Source: Bacteroidetes bacterium SB0662_bin_6 | Lineage (GTDB): Bacteria > Bacteroidota > Rhodothermia > Rhodothermales > VXPQ01 | Assembly: GCA_009839485.1 (NCBI GenBank) | Contig: VXPQ01000058.1 | Location: forward strand, 1-64,000 | DNA length: 64,000 nucleotides | Direction of reading: 5' to 3' | In this document: one piece after another, positions 48,287-57,343 of the stretch | Layout of the letters: every line of letters starts with the position of its first letter | How positions within the stretch are numbered: position 1 is the first letter of the stretch | The notes under the pieces: model-generated | Seen by the model: only the letters and a program-made list of their open reading frames with translations | Told to the model about the DNA's origin: nothing | Databases searched by the model: none | Translations under genes and position numbers: made by a program

Positions 48287-49543
48287 ATGAATGCCACCGG
48301 CGCAATACAAGACCATATCCCGGAAAAGTTCGACCCGGCGGAGGTGCGCAACCTGTTCCCGGCGCTCGCACGCGAAGTGTACGGGAAACCCCTTGTGTAT
48401 CTGGATAACGCGGCCAGTTCACAGAAGCCCCAGGCTGTCATTGACCGGCTGGTCCGATACTATTCCTCGGAGCACAGTAACGTGCATCGCGGAGTACATC
48501 TCCTGAGCCGGGAAGCTACGGATGCATACGAAGCTGCTCGCAAGCGCGTCGTAGCGTTCATCAACGCCCCTTCCGAACCCGAAGTACTGTACACCCGGGG
48601 AACCACGGAAGGCATCAATCTCGTGGCATCCTCCTTCGGTCCCCTGCATGTCGGAAAAGGCGATGTGGTGCTGGTTTCGCACATGGAACATCATTCCAAC
48701 ATCGTTCCGTGGCAAATGCTCTGCGAGGCGCAGGGCGCCCGGGTACGGGCCATCCCCGTATCGGACACCGGCGAAATTATCTATGAGGAATTCGAGCGGC
48801 TGCTTTCCGAGCGGGTCCGTCTTCTGGCCATTGCCCATGTGTCAAATACTCTCGGAACCATCAATCCGCTGAAGCGCATGATCCGGCATGCGCACGACAT
48901 GGGCGTGCCCGTAGTCGTTGACGGAGCGCAGGCGGCGCCGCACATGAAAATAGATGTGCAGGAACTCGACTGCGATTTCTATGCGTTTTCCTCACACAAG
49001 ATGTTCGGTCCCACCGGTATCGGCATCCTTTATGCAAAAGCGGAACATCTGGAAACCATGCCCCCCTGGCAGGGCGGCGGCGATATGATCGAAACGGTCG
49101 CGTTCGAGAAAACGACGTACAACGACCCGCCGCACAAATTCGAGGCCGGCACACCGAACATCGCCGATGTGCTGGGATTCGCCTCGGCCATAGACTTTCT
49201 GGAAGGCGTGGGGCAAAACCGCGTGGCGGCATACGAACAGGACCTCCTCGCTTATGCGACCGAGCGGTTGTCGGAGATCGAAGGCGTTCGCCTGATCGGA
49301 ACCGCAACGGACAAGGCGAGTGTGCTTTCTTTCCTGATCGGCGACATACACCCCTACGATGCAGGAACCATCCTGGACAGGTTGGGCATTGCCGTGCGAA
49401 CGGGGCATCATTGCACGCAACCGCTGATGAGGCGGTTCGACATACCGGGTACGGTACGGGCTTCCTTTGCGTTGTACAATACTTTCGACGAAGTGGACGC
49501 GCTGGCCGCCGGCGTACGGCGCGTCAAGGAAATGCTTGGCTGA
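48287..49543 (+). CDS. sufS: Cysteine desulfurase SufS
   Basis: PLP enzyme releasing sulfur from cysteine for cluster assembly. 418 residues of the group II class: VYLDNAASSQKPQAVIDRLV at the N-terminus, YTRGTTEGINLVASSF, HMEHHSNIVPWQM, DFYAFSSHKMFGPTGIGIL with the PLP lysine, and RTGHHCTQPLMRRF with the catalytic cysteine. Its sulfur is handed to the SufE-type protein encoded next. It follows sufD by 95 bases, and the sufE frame begins shortly after its stop. Confidence 0.97.
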   Translation: MNATGAIQDHIPEKFDPAEVRNLFPALAREVYGKPLVYLDNAASSQKPQAVIDRLVRYYSSEHSNVHRGVHLLSREATDAYEAARKRVVAFINAPSEPEVLYTRGTTEGINLVASSFGPLHVGKGDVVLVSHMEHHSNIVPWQMLCEAQGARVRAIPVSDTGEIIYEEFERLLSERVRLLAIAHVSNTLGTINPLKRMIRHAHDMGVPVVVDGAQAAPHMKIDVQELDCDFYAFSSHKMFGPTGIGILYAKAEHLETMPPWQGGGDMIETVAFEKTTYNDPPHKFEAGTPNIADVLGFASAIDFLEGVGQNRVAAYEQDLLAYATERLSEIEGVRLIGTATDKASVLSFLIGDIHPYDAGTILDRLGIAVRTGHHCTQPLMRRFDIPGTVRASFALYNTFDEVDALAAGVRRVKEMLG

Positions 49544-49566
49544 GCGCCGGAACATGGCTGGCGAAC

Positions 49567-49998
49567 ATGGTGGTAAACGGAACGATTCGGGAACGCGCCC
49601 ACGACATCGTGGAAGAGTTCGGGCTGTTCGACGACTGGATGGGGAAGTATGAATATCTCATCGAGATCGGCCAGGCACTGCCGCCGCTCGATAACCGGTA
49701 TAAAACGGAAGCCCACCGGATTCATGGCTGTCAGGCCCAGGTATGGGTCCGTCCGGAGATGAAAAACGGCCTGGTCTTCTACGAAGGCGACAGCGATGCG
49801 CTCATTACGAAGGGCCTGGTGGCGTTATTGATCCGCGTACTGTCCGGCCAACCCCCACAGGAGATCGTCCAGGCCGACCTGGAGTTTCTCGACGAGATCG
49901 GGATGAAGGATCATCTTTCGTCCACGCGCAGAAACGGGCTCGCTTCCATGGTCAAACAACTCAAACTCTTTGCGCTGGCGCACACGGGAAGCGCATAA
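49567..49998 (+). CDS. sufE: SufE-family sulfur acceptor
   Basis: About 143 residues: ERAHDIVEEFGLFDDWMGKY at the N-terminus, YLIEIGQALPPL, then the active-site Cys in HRIHGCQAQVWV and ITKGLVALLIRVLSGQPPQE. SufE takes the persulfide from SufS and passes it to SufB. The ATG at 49567 gives the usual length; the codons further upstream in this frame, within sufS, are not used. It lies 23 bases after sufS and 88 before the DUF59 gene. Confidence 0.95.
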   Translation: MVVNGTIRERAHDIVEEFGLFDDWMGKYEYLIEIGQALPPLDNRYKTEAHRIHGCQAQVWVRPEMKNGLVFYEGDSDALITKGLVALLIRVLSGQPPQEIVQADLEFLDEIGMKDHLSSTRRNGLASMVKQLKLFALAHTGSA

Positions 49999-50086
49999 AA
50001 CGCAACCGGGTGCGATACTACCGGGTAAACAGGGCAGGAATACAGAGTAGACCGGCAAACCACGGCAATTACCCACAGGCGGACCC

Positions 50087-50413
50087 ATGGAAGAAACCAC
50101 ATCCATAGCGCAGGAAGACCTGGAAGCGAAGGTCATCGAGGTGCTGAAGAGCATCTACGACCCGGAGATTCCGGTGAACATTTACGATCTCGGACTCATC
50201 TACGAGATCCGGGTGAAGGAGCGGTCTGTCTTCGTCAGGATGACCCTGACTGCACCAAATTGCCCGGTCGCCGACATTCTCCCGCAACAGGTCGAGGCCG
50301 CCGTCGGCATGCTCCCGGAAGTGGACGAATCGACGGTATTTTTGACCTTCGATCCGCCTTTCACCCCGGACATGATGTCCGAGGAGGCGCGGCTCGAATT
50401 GGGCTTCATGTAA
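50087..50413 (+). CDS. DUF59/MIP18-family Fe-S assembly protein (SufT-like)
   Basis: 108 residues of the MIP18 family: KVIEVLKSIYDPEIPVNIYD, LGLIYEIRVKERSVFVRMTL, TAPNCPVADILPQQVEAAVG and VFLTFDPPFTPDMMSEEARL. The DPEIPVNIYDLGLIY motif is typical of SufT-like proteins, which are required in some bacteria for Fe-S protein maturation. It is the last gene of the suf cluster, just before repeat A8. Confidence 0.92.
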   Translation: MEETTSIAQEDLEAKVIEVLKSIYDPEIPVNIYDLGLIYEIRVKERSVFVRMTLTAPNCPVADILPQQVEAAVGMLPEVDESTVFLTFDPPFTPDMMSEEARLELGFM

Positions 50414-50418
50414 ATAAA

Positions 50419-50455
50419 GGATACCCTGATTAAGTCCACAAAGATCAGAGTATCC
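50419..50455. repeat. Family A inverted repeat, copy A8 (short form)
   Basis: GGATACCCTGATTAAGTCC and GATCAGAGTATCC form an inverted repeat around ACAAA. It starts 6 bases after the stop of the SufT-like gene. It separates the suf cluster from modB and overlaps the upstream GTG-frame of modB. Confidence 0.8.
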
Positions 50456-50486
50456 TAAAGTGAACCCGCATCTTTTGACAGGCGCC

Positions 50487-51182
50487 ATGCTCACGCTGGC
50501 CGAATGGGAAGCGGTCGGACTTTCGTTGCGCGTTGCTGCGGTTGCCGTCCTGATTACGGCGCCGATCGGGGTGGCGCTGGCGTATCTGCTTGCACGGAAT
50601 CGGTTGCCTCTATCATTTGTGGTGGAGAATCTCGTCCAGCTGCCGCTTGTGCTTCCACCGGTGGTCACGGGATGGGTACTGCTTATTCTTCTGAGTCCGG
50701 AATCGGTCTTCGGGGGCTGGCTGGAAGCAACCTTCGGGCTTCGCATCGCCTTCGGATGGTTCGGCGCCGCAGTGGCGGCAGGCATTATCGCCTTTCCCCT
50801 GATGGTGCAGACCATGCGCGTTGGCTTCGAGCAGATAGACCCTTCCTGGGAAGAAGCCGGATACGTATACGGCGGTACGCGCGCGGCGGTCTTTCGCCAT
50901 GTAACGGCCCCTCTTGCGGGCAGGGCCATTGCTGCGGGCATCGTGCTCGCTTTTGCCCGTGCACTGGGCGAATTCGGCGCCACCATTGTACTTGCGGGCA
51001 ACATTCCGTCCGAAACACGTACGCTTCCATTGGCTATCTTTACCGAAATACACCGTATGGGCGGCGAACTTGCGGTACTGCGTCTGGTCCTGGTGGCAAT
51101 CCTGTTGTCTGCCGCCAGCCTCACGGTGCATGCCTTGCTGCGTCGCCGTTTGCCGAGCCGGACCGATCGTCCAGGCACTTGA
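50487..51182 (+). CDS. modB: Molybdate ABC transporter permease ModB
   Basis: Inner-membrane permease of a high-affinity molybdate importer. About 231 residues with five or six transmembrane segments: ALLTL-type opening (LTLAEWEAVGLSLRVAAVAV), VLPPVVTGWVLLILL, and the cytoplasmic EAA loop with GARALGEFGATIVLAGN-like residues. The ATG at 50487 is preferred: it gives the usual ModB N-terminus with an AGGCG just upstream, whereas the GTG at 50460 is at the very edge of repeat A8. No modC lies nearby. It is 86 bases upstream of the TPM gene. Confidence 0.88.
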   Translation: MLTLAEWEAVGLSLRVAAVAVLITAPIGVALAYLLARNRLPLSFVVENLVQLPLVLPPVVTGWVLLILLSPESVFGGWLEATFGLRIAFGWFGAAVAAGIIAFPLMVQTMRVGFEQIDPSWEEAGYVYGGTRAAVFRHVTAPLAGRAIAAGIVLAFARALGEFGATIVLAGNIPSETRTLPLAIFTEIHRMGGELAVLRLVLVAILLSAASLTVHALLRRRLPSRTDRPGT

Positions 51183-51268
51183 CAGACGATCCGGGATTTT
51201 TTCGTTCCCCTGCGTCCATCAACTAAAACAATTTATCTGAACACCCCCACACAGGCGGGCAGGTTGTC

Positions 51269-51925
51269 ATGAAAGAATGGCTATCGAACGAGGACCTTGA
51301 GCGCATCCGGCAGGCAGTAGCCGAGGCCGAGCGCCTTACTTCGGGCGAAATCGTCCCGTATGTCGTACCGCGCAGCGATACGTATGACGGGATTGCATGG
51401 AAAGGCGCAGGTATTGCGGCTGCACTGGCGCTGGCTTTCACTGCCGTCGTATTCCAATTCTATGAGGGCTGGGGACTGGGGTGGCTTCACACGGGATGGG
51501 GCACGGCCACGCTGGCGCTTGCCGCCGGCATAGCCGGAGGGGTATTAAGTGCTTTCGTACCGCCGATTGGACGGGTGCTTGCAGGTCGCGAGTGCATCAT
51601 CCGGACGGTGCATCGCCGTGCGATGAAGGCATTCGTTGAAGAAGAGGTGTTCGCTACGCGGGAGCGCACCGGCGTCCTGATCTTCGTATCCCTATGGGAA
51701 CATCGTATCGAAGTGCTTGGCGATGCGGGCATCAATGCAAGGGTGTCCGCGGATGACTGGACAGATATGGTGGCGCGCATCCGGGACGGGGTACGAAGCG
51801 GTCACTTTGCGGACGGCCTGATCGATGCGATCGGCATGTGCGGGACGTTACTCGAAGGCAGCGGCGTCGAGCGGCGCGACGACGATTCCAATGAATTGTC
51901 CGATGCGCTGCGGGTGGAATCGTAG
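51269..51925 (+). CDS. TPM-domain membrane protein
   Basis: 218 residues: an N-terminal block (RIRQAVAEAERLTSGEIVPY, VVPRSDTYDGIAWKG), two transmembrane segments (IAAALALAFTAVVFQFYEGW; LALAAGIAGGVLSAFV), then the second block of a TPM-type domain (FVEEEVFATRERTGVLIFVS, LWEHRIEVLGDAGINARVS). TPM proteins are thought to act as membrane-linked phosphatases or chaperones, but the role is not certain. Its last ~124 bases overlap the antisense 3' end of modA. Confidence 0.75.
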   Translation: MKEWLSNEDLERIRQAVAEAERLTSGEIVPYVVPRSDTYDGIAWKGAGIAAALALAFTAVVFQFYEGWGLGWLHTGWGTATLALAAGIAGGVLSAFVPPIGRVLAGRECIIRTVHRRAMKAFVEEEVFATRERTGVLIFVSLWEHRIEVLGDAGINARVSADDWTDMVARIRDGVRSGHFADGLIDAIGMCGTLLEGSGVERRDDDSNELSDALRVES

Positions 51926-52692
51926 CCGAAACCAAACCGCTGCCAGAGTTGCGCCGCCGCCGGATTATGCATCAGCGCCAGGAAGCGCAGGGCGTCTTCC
52001 TGAAGCGCACTACCCGACACAACCGCCGCCGTGTACCGTATCTGTGGATCGCACCGTTCCGAAACCACATCCTCCACCTGTAATTTCGGCGCCATGGCGG
52101 CGTCGGAAGCATACACGATAGCCGAGCCCGCCGCCCCTGCCTCTACGGCGGCAACCGCCGCGCGAACATCAAGCGTCGGCACGAGACGAGGCGCGAGTAT
52201 GGCCCACCGGCCTTCGCACAGCAACGCCTCCCGTGCATACATCCCCGCGGGCACATGTTCCGGGTCGGCCAGCGCAATGCGTTCGTTTTCGGAAGGATTT
52301 CCATTCTGACGCCGGACCTGTACAAGCCGATTGGCGACAGGTAGTTCGACGGGCGGCGAAATGCGGCGTTTTGCATACAGGTATTCCGTCCAGTCGGGGT
52401 GTGCGGATACGAACAGGTCGGCGCCTGCCCCACGCTCGATCTGACGGGCAAGCAGCGAACTGCCGGCCACATTCACCGTGACCCGCACGCCCCCCGGCAT
52501 GACGCGAAACGTATCGGCCAGGGCTTCCATGACATCCGTCAGCGAAGCCGCGGCATATACGTCGAGGGCGCGGGCTTGCGGCGGGGGTCGGCATCCCGTC
52601 AGGAGCACCCCGACACACCACAGCAAAGCAAACCCGGAAATCAGGCGAGGCGCAGAACCTTTCGGAAACCGGCTATCAGGATGCTTCCGCAT
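51802..52692 (-). CDS. modA: Molybdate-binding protein ModA with an extended antisense tail
   Basis: Periplasmic component of a molybdate importer, about 296 residues. A lipobox (SGFALLWCVGVLLTGC) precedes the ModA core: LDVYAAASLTDVMEALADTF, VNVAGSSLLARQIERGAGAD, LFVSAHPDWTEYL and YASDAAMAPKLQVEDVV. The normal C-terminus ends near LWQRFGFG; here the frame continues ~38 Ser/Arg-rich residues to 51802, entirely antisense to the 3' end of the TPM gene. Its start overlaps the upstream zinc-ribbon gene by 17 bases. It may bind tungstate. The stop of the ancestral gene was probably lost. Confidence 0.85.
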   Translation of the reverse strand: MRKHPDSRFPKGSAPRLISGFALLWCVGVLLTGCRPPPQARALDVYAAASLTDVMEALADTFRVMPGGVRVTVNVAGSSLLARQIERGAGADLFVSAHPDWTEYLYAKRRISPPVELPVANRLVQVRRQNGNPSENERIALADPEHVPAGMYAREALLCEGRWAILAPRLVPTLDVRAAVAAVEAGAAGSAIVYASDAAMAPKLQVEDVVSERCDPQIRYTAAVVSGSALQEDALRFLALMHNPAAAQLWQRFGFGYDSTRSASDNSLESSSRRSTPLPSSNVPHMPIASIRPSAK

Positions 52693-53578
52693 TCTCGCGA
52701 ATAGTGCGTATCCAGGCTTCGGCTTGCCGCTCATATACAGAACCGTCTTCAGCCAGGGCCACGACTCGACCGAATTGCTCCAGGGCTTCGTTGATCCGGT
52801 TGATGCGCAGCAGAAAAACGGCCCGGTTGTAATTGGCGGCGAGATGATCCGGGTCCTGTTCGAGGGCCAGGTTCGTTTGCCGGATCGCTTCCATGGGATT
52901 TTGCGGATCGTACTGATAGGCCCAGCCAAGATCGGCCCGTATATCCACATCGTCCGGGTTCTGTTCGAGCACCTTGCCGAATGCCTCGATGGCAAGTAGC
53001 GCCACGTCGGTCTTGCGCTCATTATAGACCGCTTCCATCCATGCATACAAAAGCGTGCCGGCATGCCGCCAGTCGGCCGTCATCCCGGTACGGCGGGCCA
53101 GGCGCTGTTGCTCGATGGCAGCCCGGTCGATGCGTCCGATCTCGGCCATGAAACGGACGAGTTCCCGCTGCGCCTCCAGGGTTATGGTTCCGTTTCCAGA
53201 GCGTACCAGCGCCTGAAGCGAATCCACCACGGGAGCATACTGACCGGCGACAGGAATAGACTCGAACTCATCGATTACGGCGGCGCTCCGCATTTCGGCA
53301 GGCATGGCGGCCGTGGGAGCCACTTCAGGCTGGACCTGCTGCCTGGACATCTCGGTGATCATGAAAAGGGCAATCACGATCAGCACAGGAATGCCCACCA
53401 GCATAGCCACCCGCACTCCGAGAGAGCCCAACCTCGCTTCTTCGGAAGTACCGGAAGCACCGGAATTTCCGGATTGCGGGGCGGCAACGGTGTCGGAACG
53501 CAACGATCCGCACAATTCGCACCGGTCAGTATCCGCCGCGATCCGGGCGCCGCAATCCATACAAACCAGGTTACCCAT
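52676..53578 (-). CDS. Zinc-ribbon, transmembrane, TPR protein
   Basis: 300 residues. An N-terminal zinc ribbon has Cys pairs in CMDCGARIAADTDRCELCG. A Gly/Ser linker leads to one transmembrane segment (VAMLVGIPVLIVIALFMITE, residues ~58-77). After that comes a periplasmic helical part with TPR repeats (TDVALLAIEAFGKVLEQNPD, DVDIRADLGWAYQYDPQNPM, PDHLAANYNRAVFLLRINRI). The order places the ribbon in the cytoplasm and the TPRs outside. Its start overlaps the HU gene by eight bases and its end overlaps modA by 17, so the three are co-transcribed. No close family was recognised. Confidence 0.75.
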   Translation of the reverse strand: MGNLVCMDCGARIAADTDRCELCGSLRSDTVAAPQSGNSGASGTSEEARLGSLGVRVAMLVGIPVLIVIALFMITEMSRQQVQPEVAPTAAMPAEMRSAAVIDEFESIPVAGQYAPVVDSLQALVRSGNGTITLEAQRELVRFMAEIGRIDRAAIEQQRLARRTGMTADWRHAGTLLYAWMEAVYNERKTDVALLAIEAFGKVLEQNPDDVDIRADLGWAYQYDPQNPMEAIRQTNLALEQDPDHLAANYNRAVFLLRINRINEALEQFGRVVALAEDGSVYERQAEAWIRTIRENAEAS

Positions 53579-53891
53579 GGGATCGGCCCATCTCGCTTCC
53601 CTGGCTGAGCCTTACCGCCGTATCCACCCTGCTGCGCAGGCTTCTGGAAGGACGGAACATCGGCATATACCGCGCCGCGACCGGAACTTCCTCGTTCGTG
53701 CGCGGATTACGCGCCTTGCGAGGCTGCCGGTACTTGACATGGAAGGTCCCGAACCCCCGAAGTTCAATACCTTCCCCTGATTCCAGAGCCTCCGAAACAC
53801 AGGAAATAAAGCCGTTGATGACCGCTTCCGTTTCAATTCTGGTCATTCCCGTACCTGTGGCAATGCGTTCGATGATATCAGATTTCGTCAC
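53571..53891 (-). CDS. HU/IHF-family DNA-binding protein
   Basis: 106 residues of the DNA-bending family: SDIIERIATGTGMTRIETEA, then GIELRGFGTFHVKYRQPRKA, RNPRTNEEVPVAARYMPMFR. The Pro-containing beta-arm that contacts DNA is in RKARNPRTNEEVPV. It is longer than typical HU (90) because of a tail of ~14 polar residues, and the usual PGK near the C-terminus is replaced by RPSRSL. It could act as an IHF- or HU-type architectural protein. It begins the gene group that includes the TPR protein and modA. Confidence 0.93.
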   Translation of the reverse strand: MTKSDIIERIATGTGMTRIETEAVINGFISCVSEALESGEGIELRGFGTFHVKYRQPRKARNPRTNEEVPVAARYMPMFRPSRSLRSRVDTAVRLSQGSEMGRSHG

Positions 53892-54080
53892 CGTCGTGGA
53901 AGGTTGTTTCAGAAAAATGCGATACGTCGTATACCCGCTTCCTTAACGCCGTGCCGGGCACGTCGTTTCCGGTGGTTCGGACTGCAACGCACGCCTGGTT
54001 CAGGAACAAGCATCCTGGGGAGGCATACGCCCTTCGTGGTGTTTCGGCGTCTTGCGCCGCACCGCCGCCACCCATTTCGC

Positions 54081-57000
54081 ATGACGTACCGCCTATCGAT
54101 TTACCCGATGATCCGTATTTCACCCGCCGTTTCGCTGTTTCTCATCGGTTTGTTGTCGGCGTCAAGCGGGCAGGCCCACCAACCATCGGACCCGATTTCG
54201 CTGCCATCGCACTCCGACTCGAAGAGGCAAAGCCCCAATCCAACTGTCCATTACGAAATGGACATCACCGTCCATCCGGACCGGCACGCCATGGAGGGCC
54301 GTCAGCGCCTTACATATACCAACACCTCTCCGGACACGCTCTCCCGCGTATTCTATCATCTCTATTTCAATGCCTTTCAGCCTCATTCCATGATGGCCGA
54401 AAGGAACCGGGAGTTGCCGGATCCCGACCCGCGTACGGCGCCCCGCATTTTTAACCTCGGGCCGGACGAAACAGGCTATCACCGCATCGAATCGCTTACA
54501 CAGGACGGGAATACCGTTTCGCATCGGATATTCGACACCGTCATGGAGGTAACGTTGGCACAGCCCCTCCCACCGGGCGGGCAGGCCGTTTTCGACATGA
54601 CGTTCGCTTCGCAAATTCCCCTCCAGACCCGCCGCAGCGGGCGGGACAGCCGGGAAGGAATCGATTATTCCATGACGCAATGGTATCCGAAACTCGCACA
54701 ATACGATGCGCGCGGATGGCATGCAGACCCTTATGTCGGCCGGGAGTTTTACGCTCCGTTCGGAACCTTCGACGTACGCATCACCCTGCCTTCCGAATAC
54801 ATCGTCGGGGCCACGGGAACCCTGCGGAACCCGGACGAGGTCGGCCACGGCTATGTAAGCGATTCGCTAAATATGGATATCCCTGCGGCGCAAACCGATT
54901 CGCTGACCTGGCATTTTTTCGCGGAAAATGTCCATGACTTCGCCTGGTCCGCCGACCCGGACTACATCCATGATGTACTCGAAACGGAGGCGGGCTACAC
55001 GATTCACCTGCTCTACCAGCCGGATGTAGCCGAGGTATGGCAAACGCTCCACGAAGCCGCCCCGAAGATTATGGCGTTCTTCGAGGAACGCTACGGTCCC
55101 TATCTCTATCCGCAGATGACCATTGCGCAAGGTGGAGACGGCGGGATGGAATACCCGATGATTACCCTCGTAACGGGTAGGCGCTCTCCCCCCTCCCTCC
55201 ATGGCGTAACGGCCCACGAAGTGGCGCATATGTGGTTTTACGGAATGATCGGGTCGAACGAAGCCGACCATGCGTGGATGGATGAAGGATTCACGAATTA
55301 CGCAACGCGTGAAGCGCTGGCGCACCTTCGCGGACAACCGCGGCCGTCGCATGCGGGCGCGCTGGCCGGGGTCCTGAACATGAAGCGCCTGGGGCTCTTC
55401 GAGCCGTTGAACACCCCCAGTGACTGGTTCGATACGAACGTCGCCTACGGCGTGTCCTCCTATTCCGGGGGCGCAATGATGCTCGATATGCTGGGCTACG
55501 TCATCTCCGATTCGTTGCGTGACCGGTTTCTGCTCGAATACCACCGGCGGTTCGCGTTCCGGCACGCCGGTCCACACGATGTGGAGCACGTAGCCGAGCA
55601 GGTATCGGGCATTCGCCTCGACTGGTATTTCCAGCAATTCGGGGACGTAAACTGGGAATTGGACTACGCGGTGCAGAGGTTCAGACAGACCCGGGACGGG
55701 ACCGCATGGCGCACCACCATGACGCTGAAAAGGCTTGGGCGCGCCGTCATGCCCATCGATCTGCAAATCACGCTCGAAGACGGGTCGGTGCAGTGGGTGC
55801 ATATCCCGCTGGGCATCATGCAGGGGCACAAGCCCGTTCCGGAGGACTGGATCGTGGCGGCCCCCTGGGCCTGGACCTCGCCGGAATACGCGCTGGAAGT
55901 CATGCTGCCGGTCAGGCCGCGCAGCGCCGAAATCGACCCGTACGTACGAACTCCGGAATCGGACCGGCTCAACAACACCACGGCGCGACCGATCGAAATT
56001 TCTTTCCTGAAACCCCCTTCCCCGAACATGCGCCGGTACAATTATGGATGGCGTCCTCTCGTACAGGTTTCACAATTCTGGGGTCTCGGTGCAGGGGTGC
56101 AATACCGCGGGGCGTATCCCCTCACCGGAAAAGAAAGAAAGGGTATGGTGAAGATTTGGCCGCAGGTGCTCTTCAGCGGAGGAAACGAACCGGACGTCAG
56201 TTATTTCCTGGCGGATCACGAGCCGTCGAATCTTAGAGCGCTCAACGGCATCGATTACGACTTCTCTAACTCGGAAGAGTATCTGAAGGGCTACATGATA
56301 AAGTGGTCGGCCCGGGCACAGAAACAGTTGGGCGTTGACCAGAACGACTTATGGGTGTCCTTTTCGGATCCGGACGATCTCCTGCTCCCGAGAAGCCGCC
56401 GCCTTACGGTCGGCGTAAACGGCCGTTTCCTGACAAGCGACCGCGCCAGAACCCGGTACACGTCCAGCCTCCACCTGCAGGACATGCTTTCCGTCTACTG
56501 GCATCTGGAAGGAGCAAGCGACTGGTACCGATACGCCCTTTTCGTGGAAACAGGTGTGGAAGACGATGGGCCCTACACGGCCAACCGGATGTCGATGGAT
56601 CTAGCTGTCGGCATGCCGATCGGACCGTTCACAGGATCCGTGCGTCTGTTCTTCGGGGGCGGAGAGCCGGATGTCCTCTCTCCGGACAAGCGATTCCGTT
56701 TCGGGGGCGTATCGATCGAGGACCAGTGGAACGATGCGGCGTACCGGACGGTGGAAGGGCTCTTCGAAGAACCGTTCCGCGATGCGCCTTGGGTGGCTTT
56801 CGGCGCACCCGGCCCGGTTGCTTACATGCGTCAGACGGAGCCGTATGCCCACAGCGAGCACATACACCACGATCAGGATACCGATGCGCACGCGCACCGG
56901 AACGGCGATTCGGACATTCACCCGGACGAGGAAAATATCCCTTTCAGCGTCACGGAAATGACCGCCTTCAGCGCAAGGCTGCTCACGCCCCGGTTGCAGG

Positions 57001-57311
57001 GGCCTGCGCTCCTGCGCCCTCTCCGGCTGGAACTGTTTATGGGCATCGGGCATGTAGGAGACCTGAACGAGGAAGAGCGTGACGAGCGCCGGAAGCGCAC
57101 CCTGATGGACGCCGGAATCGGCGTGCGGTACGATCTGAATCGCCTGCGGGGATTCGACCGATGGGTCAGACAGTCCGACTTCCTGTCGGACCTCGTGCTC
57201 GTGGCGCGCTTTCCCCTGTGGGCGAACGATTACGAATATGCAGACAGCGACGCCCCCTTCGCCTTTCGCTGGCTGCTCGGCGTACAACTGGACCGCCTCC
57301 CCTGGGACTGA
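54081..57311 (+). CDS. M1-family metallopeptidase fused to a probable outer-membrane barrel
   Basis: About 1076 residues. A signal peptide (LFLIGLLSASSGQAH) is followed by an M1 N-terminal beta domain (VHYEMDITVHPDRHAMEGRQ). The catalytic domain has GGDGGMEYPMITLV (exopeptidase motif) and HEVAHMW (His379, Glu380, His383) with the third zinc ligand Glu402 in WMDEGFTNY. From about residue 660 the sequence turns into repeating amphipathic strands (VQYRGAYPLTGKERKGMVKI, FRFGGVSIEDQWNDAAYRTV) ending in RWLLGVQL, which suggests a C-terminal beta-barrel. A His/Asp-rich loop lies near residues 920-950. The start could also be the ATG at 54108. Confidence 0.85.
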   Translation: MTYRLSIYPMIRISPAVSLFLIGLLSASSGQAHQPSDPISLPSHSDSKRQSPNPTVHYEMDITVHPDRHAMEGRQRLTYTNTSPDTLSRVFYHLYFNAFQPHSMMAERNRELPDPDPRTAPRIFNLGPDETGYHRIESLTQDGNTVSHRIFDTVMEVTLAQPLPPGGQAVFDMTFASQIPLQTRRSGRDSREGIDYSMTQWYPKLAQYDARGWHADPYVGREFYAPFGTFDVRITLPSEYIVGATGTLRNPDEVGHGYVSDSLNMDIPAAQTDSLTWHFFAENVHDFAWSADPDYIHDVLETEAGYTIHLLYQPDVAEVWQTLHEAAPKIMAFFEERYGPYLYPQMTIAQGGDGGMEYPMITLVTGRRSPPSLHGVTAHEVAHMWFYGMIGSNEADHAWMDEGFTNYATREALAHLRGQPRPSHAGALAGVLNMKRLGLFEPLNTPSDWFDTNVAYGVSSYSGGAMMLDMLGYVISDSLRDRFLLEYHRRFAFRHAGPHDVEHVAEQVSGIRLDWYFQQFGDVNWELDYAVQRFRQTRDGTAWRTTMTLKRLGRAVMPIDLQITLEDGSVQWVHIPLGIMQGHKPVPEDWIVAAPWAWTSPEYALEVMLPVRPRSAEIDPYVRTPESDRLNNTTARPIEISFLKPPSPNMRRYNYGWRPLVQVSQFWGLGAGVQYRGAYPLTGKERKGMVKIWPQVLFSGGNEPDVSYFLADHEPSNLRALNGIDYDFSNSEEYLKGYMIKWSARAQKQLGVDQNDLWVSFSDPDDLLLPRSRRLTVGVNGRFLTSDRARTRYTSSLHLQDMLSVYWHLEGASDWYRYALFVETGVEDDGPYTANRMSMDLAVGMPIGPFTGSVRLFFGGGEPDVLSPDKRFRFGGVSIEDQWNDAAYRTVEGLFEEPFRDAPWVAFGAPGPVAYMRQTEPYAHSEHIHHDQDTDAHAHRNGDSDIHPDEENIPFSVTEMTAFSARLLTPRLQGPALLRPLRLELFMGIGHVGDLNEEERDERRKRTLMDAGIGVRYDLNRLRGFDRWVRQSDFLSDLVLVARFPLWANDYEYADSDAPFAFRWLLGVQLDRLPWD

Positions 57312-57343
57312 TATTACCCTGACCCTTACATCCTATCGAAGAA

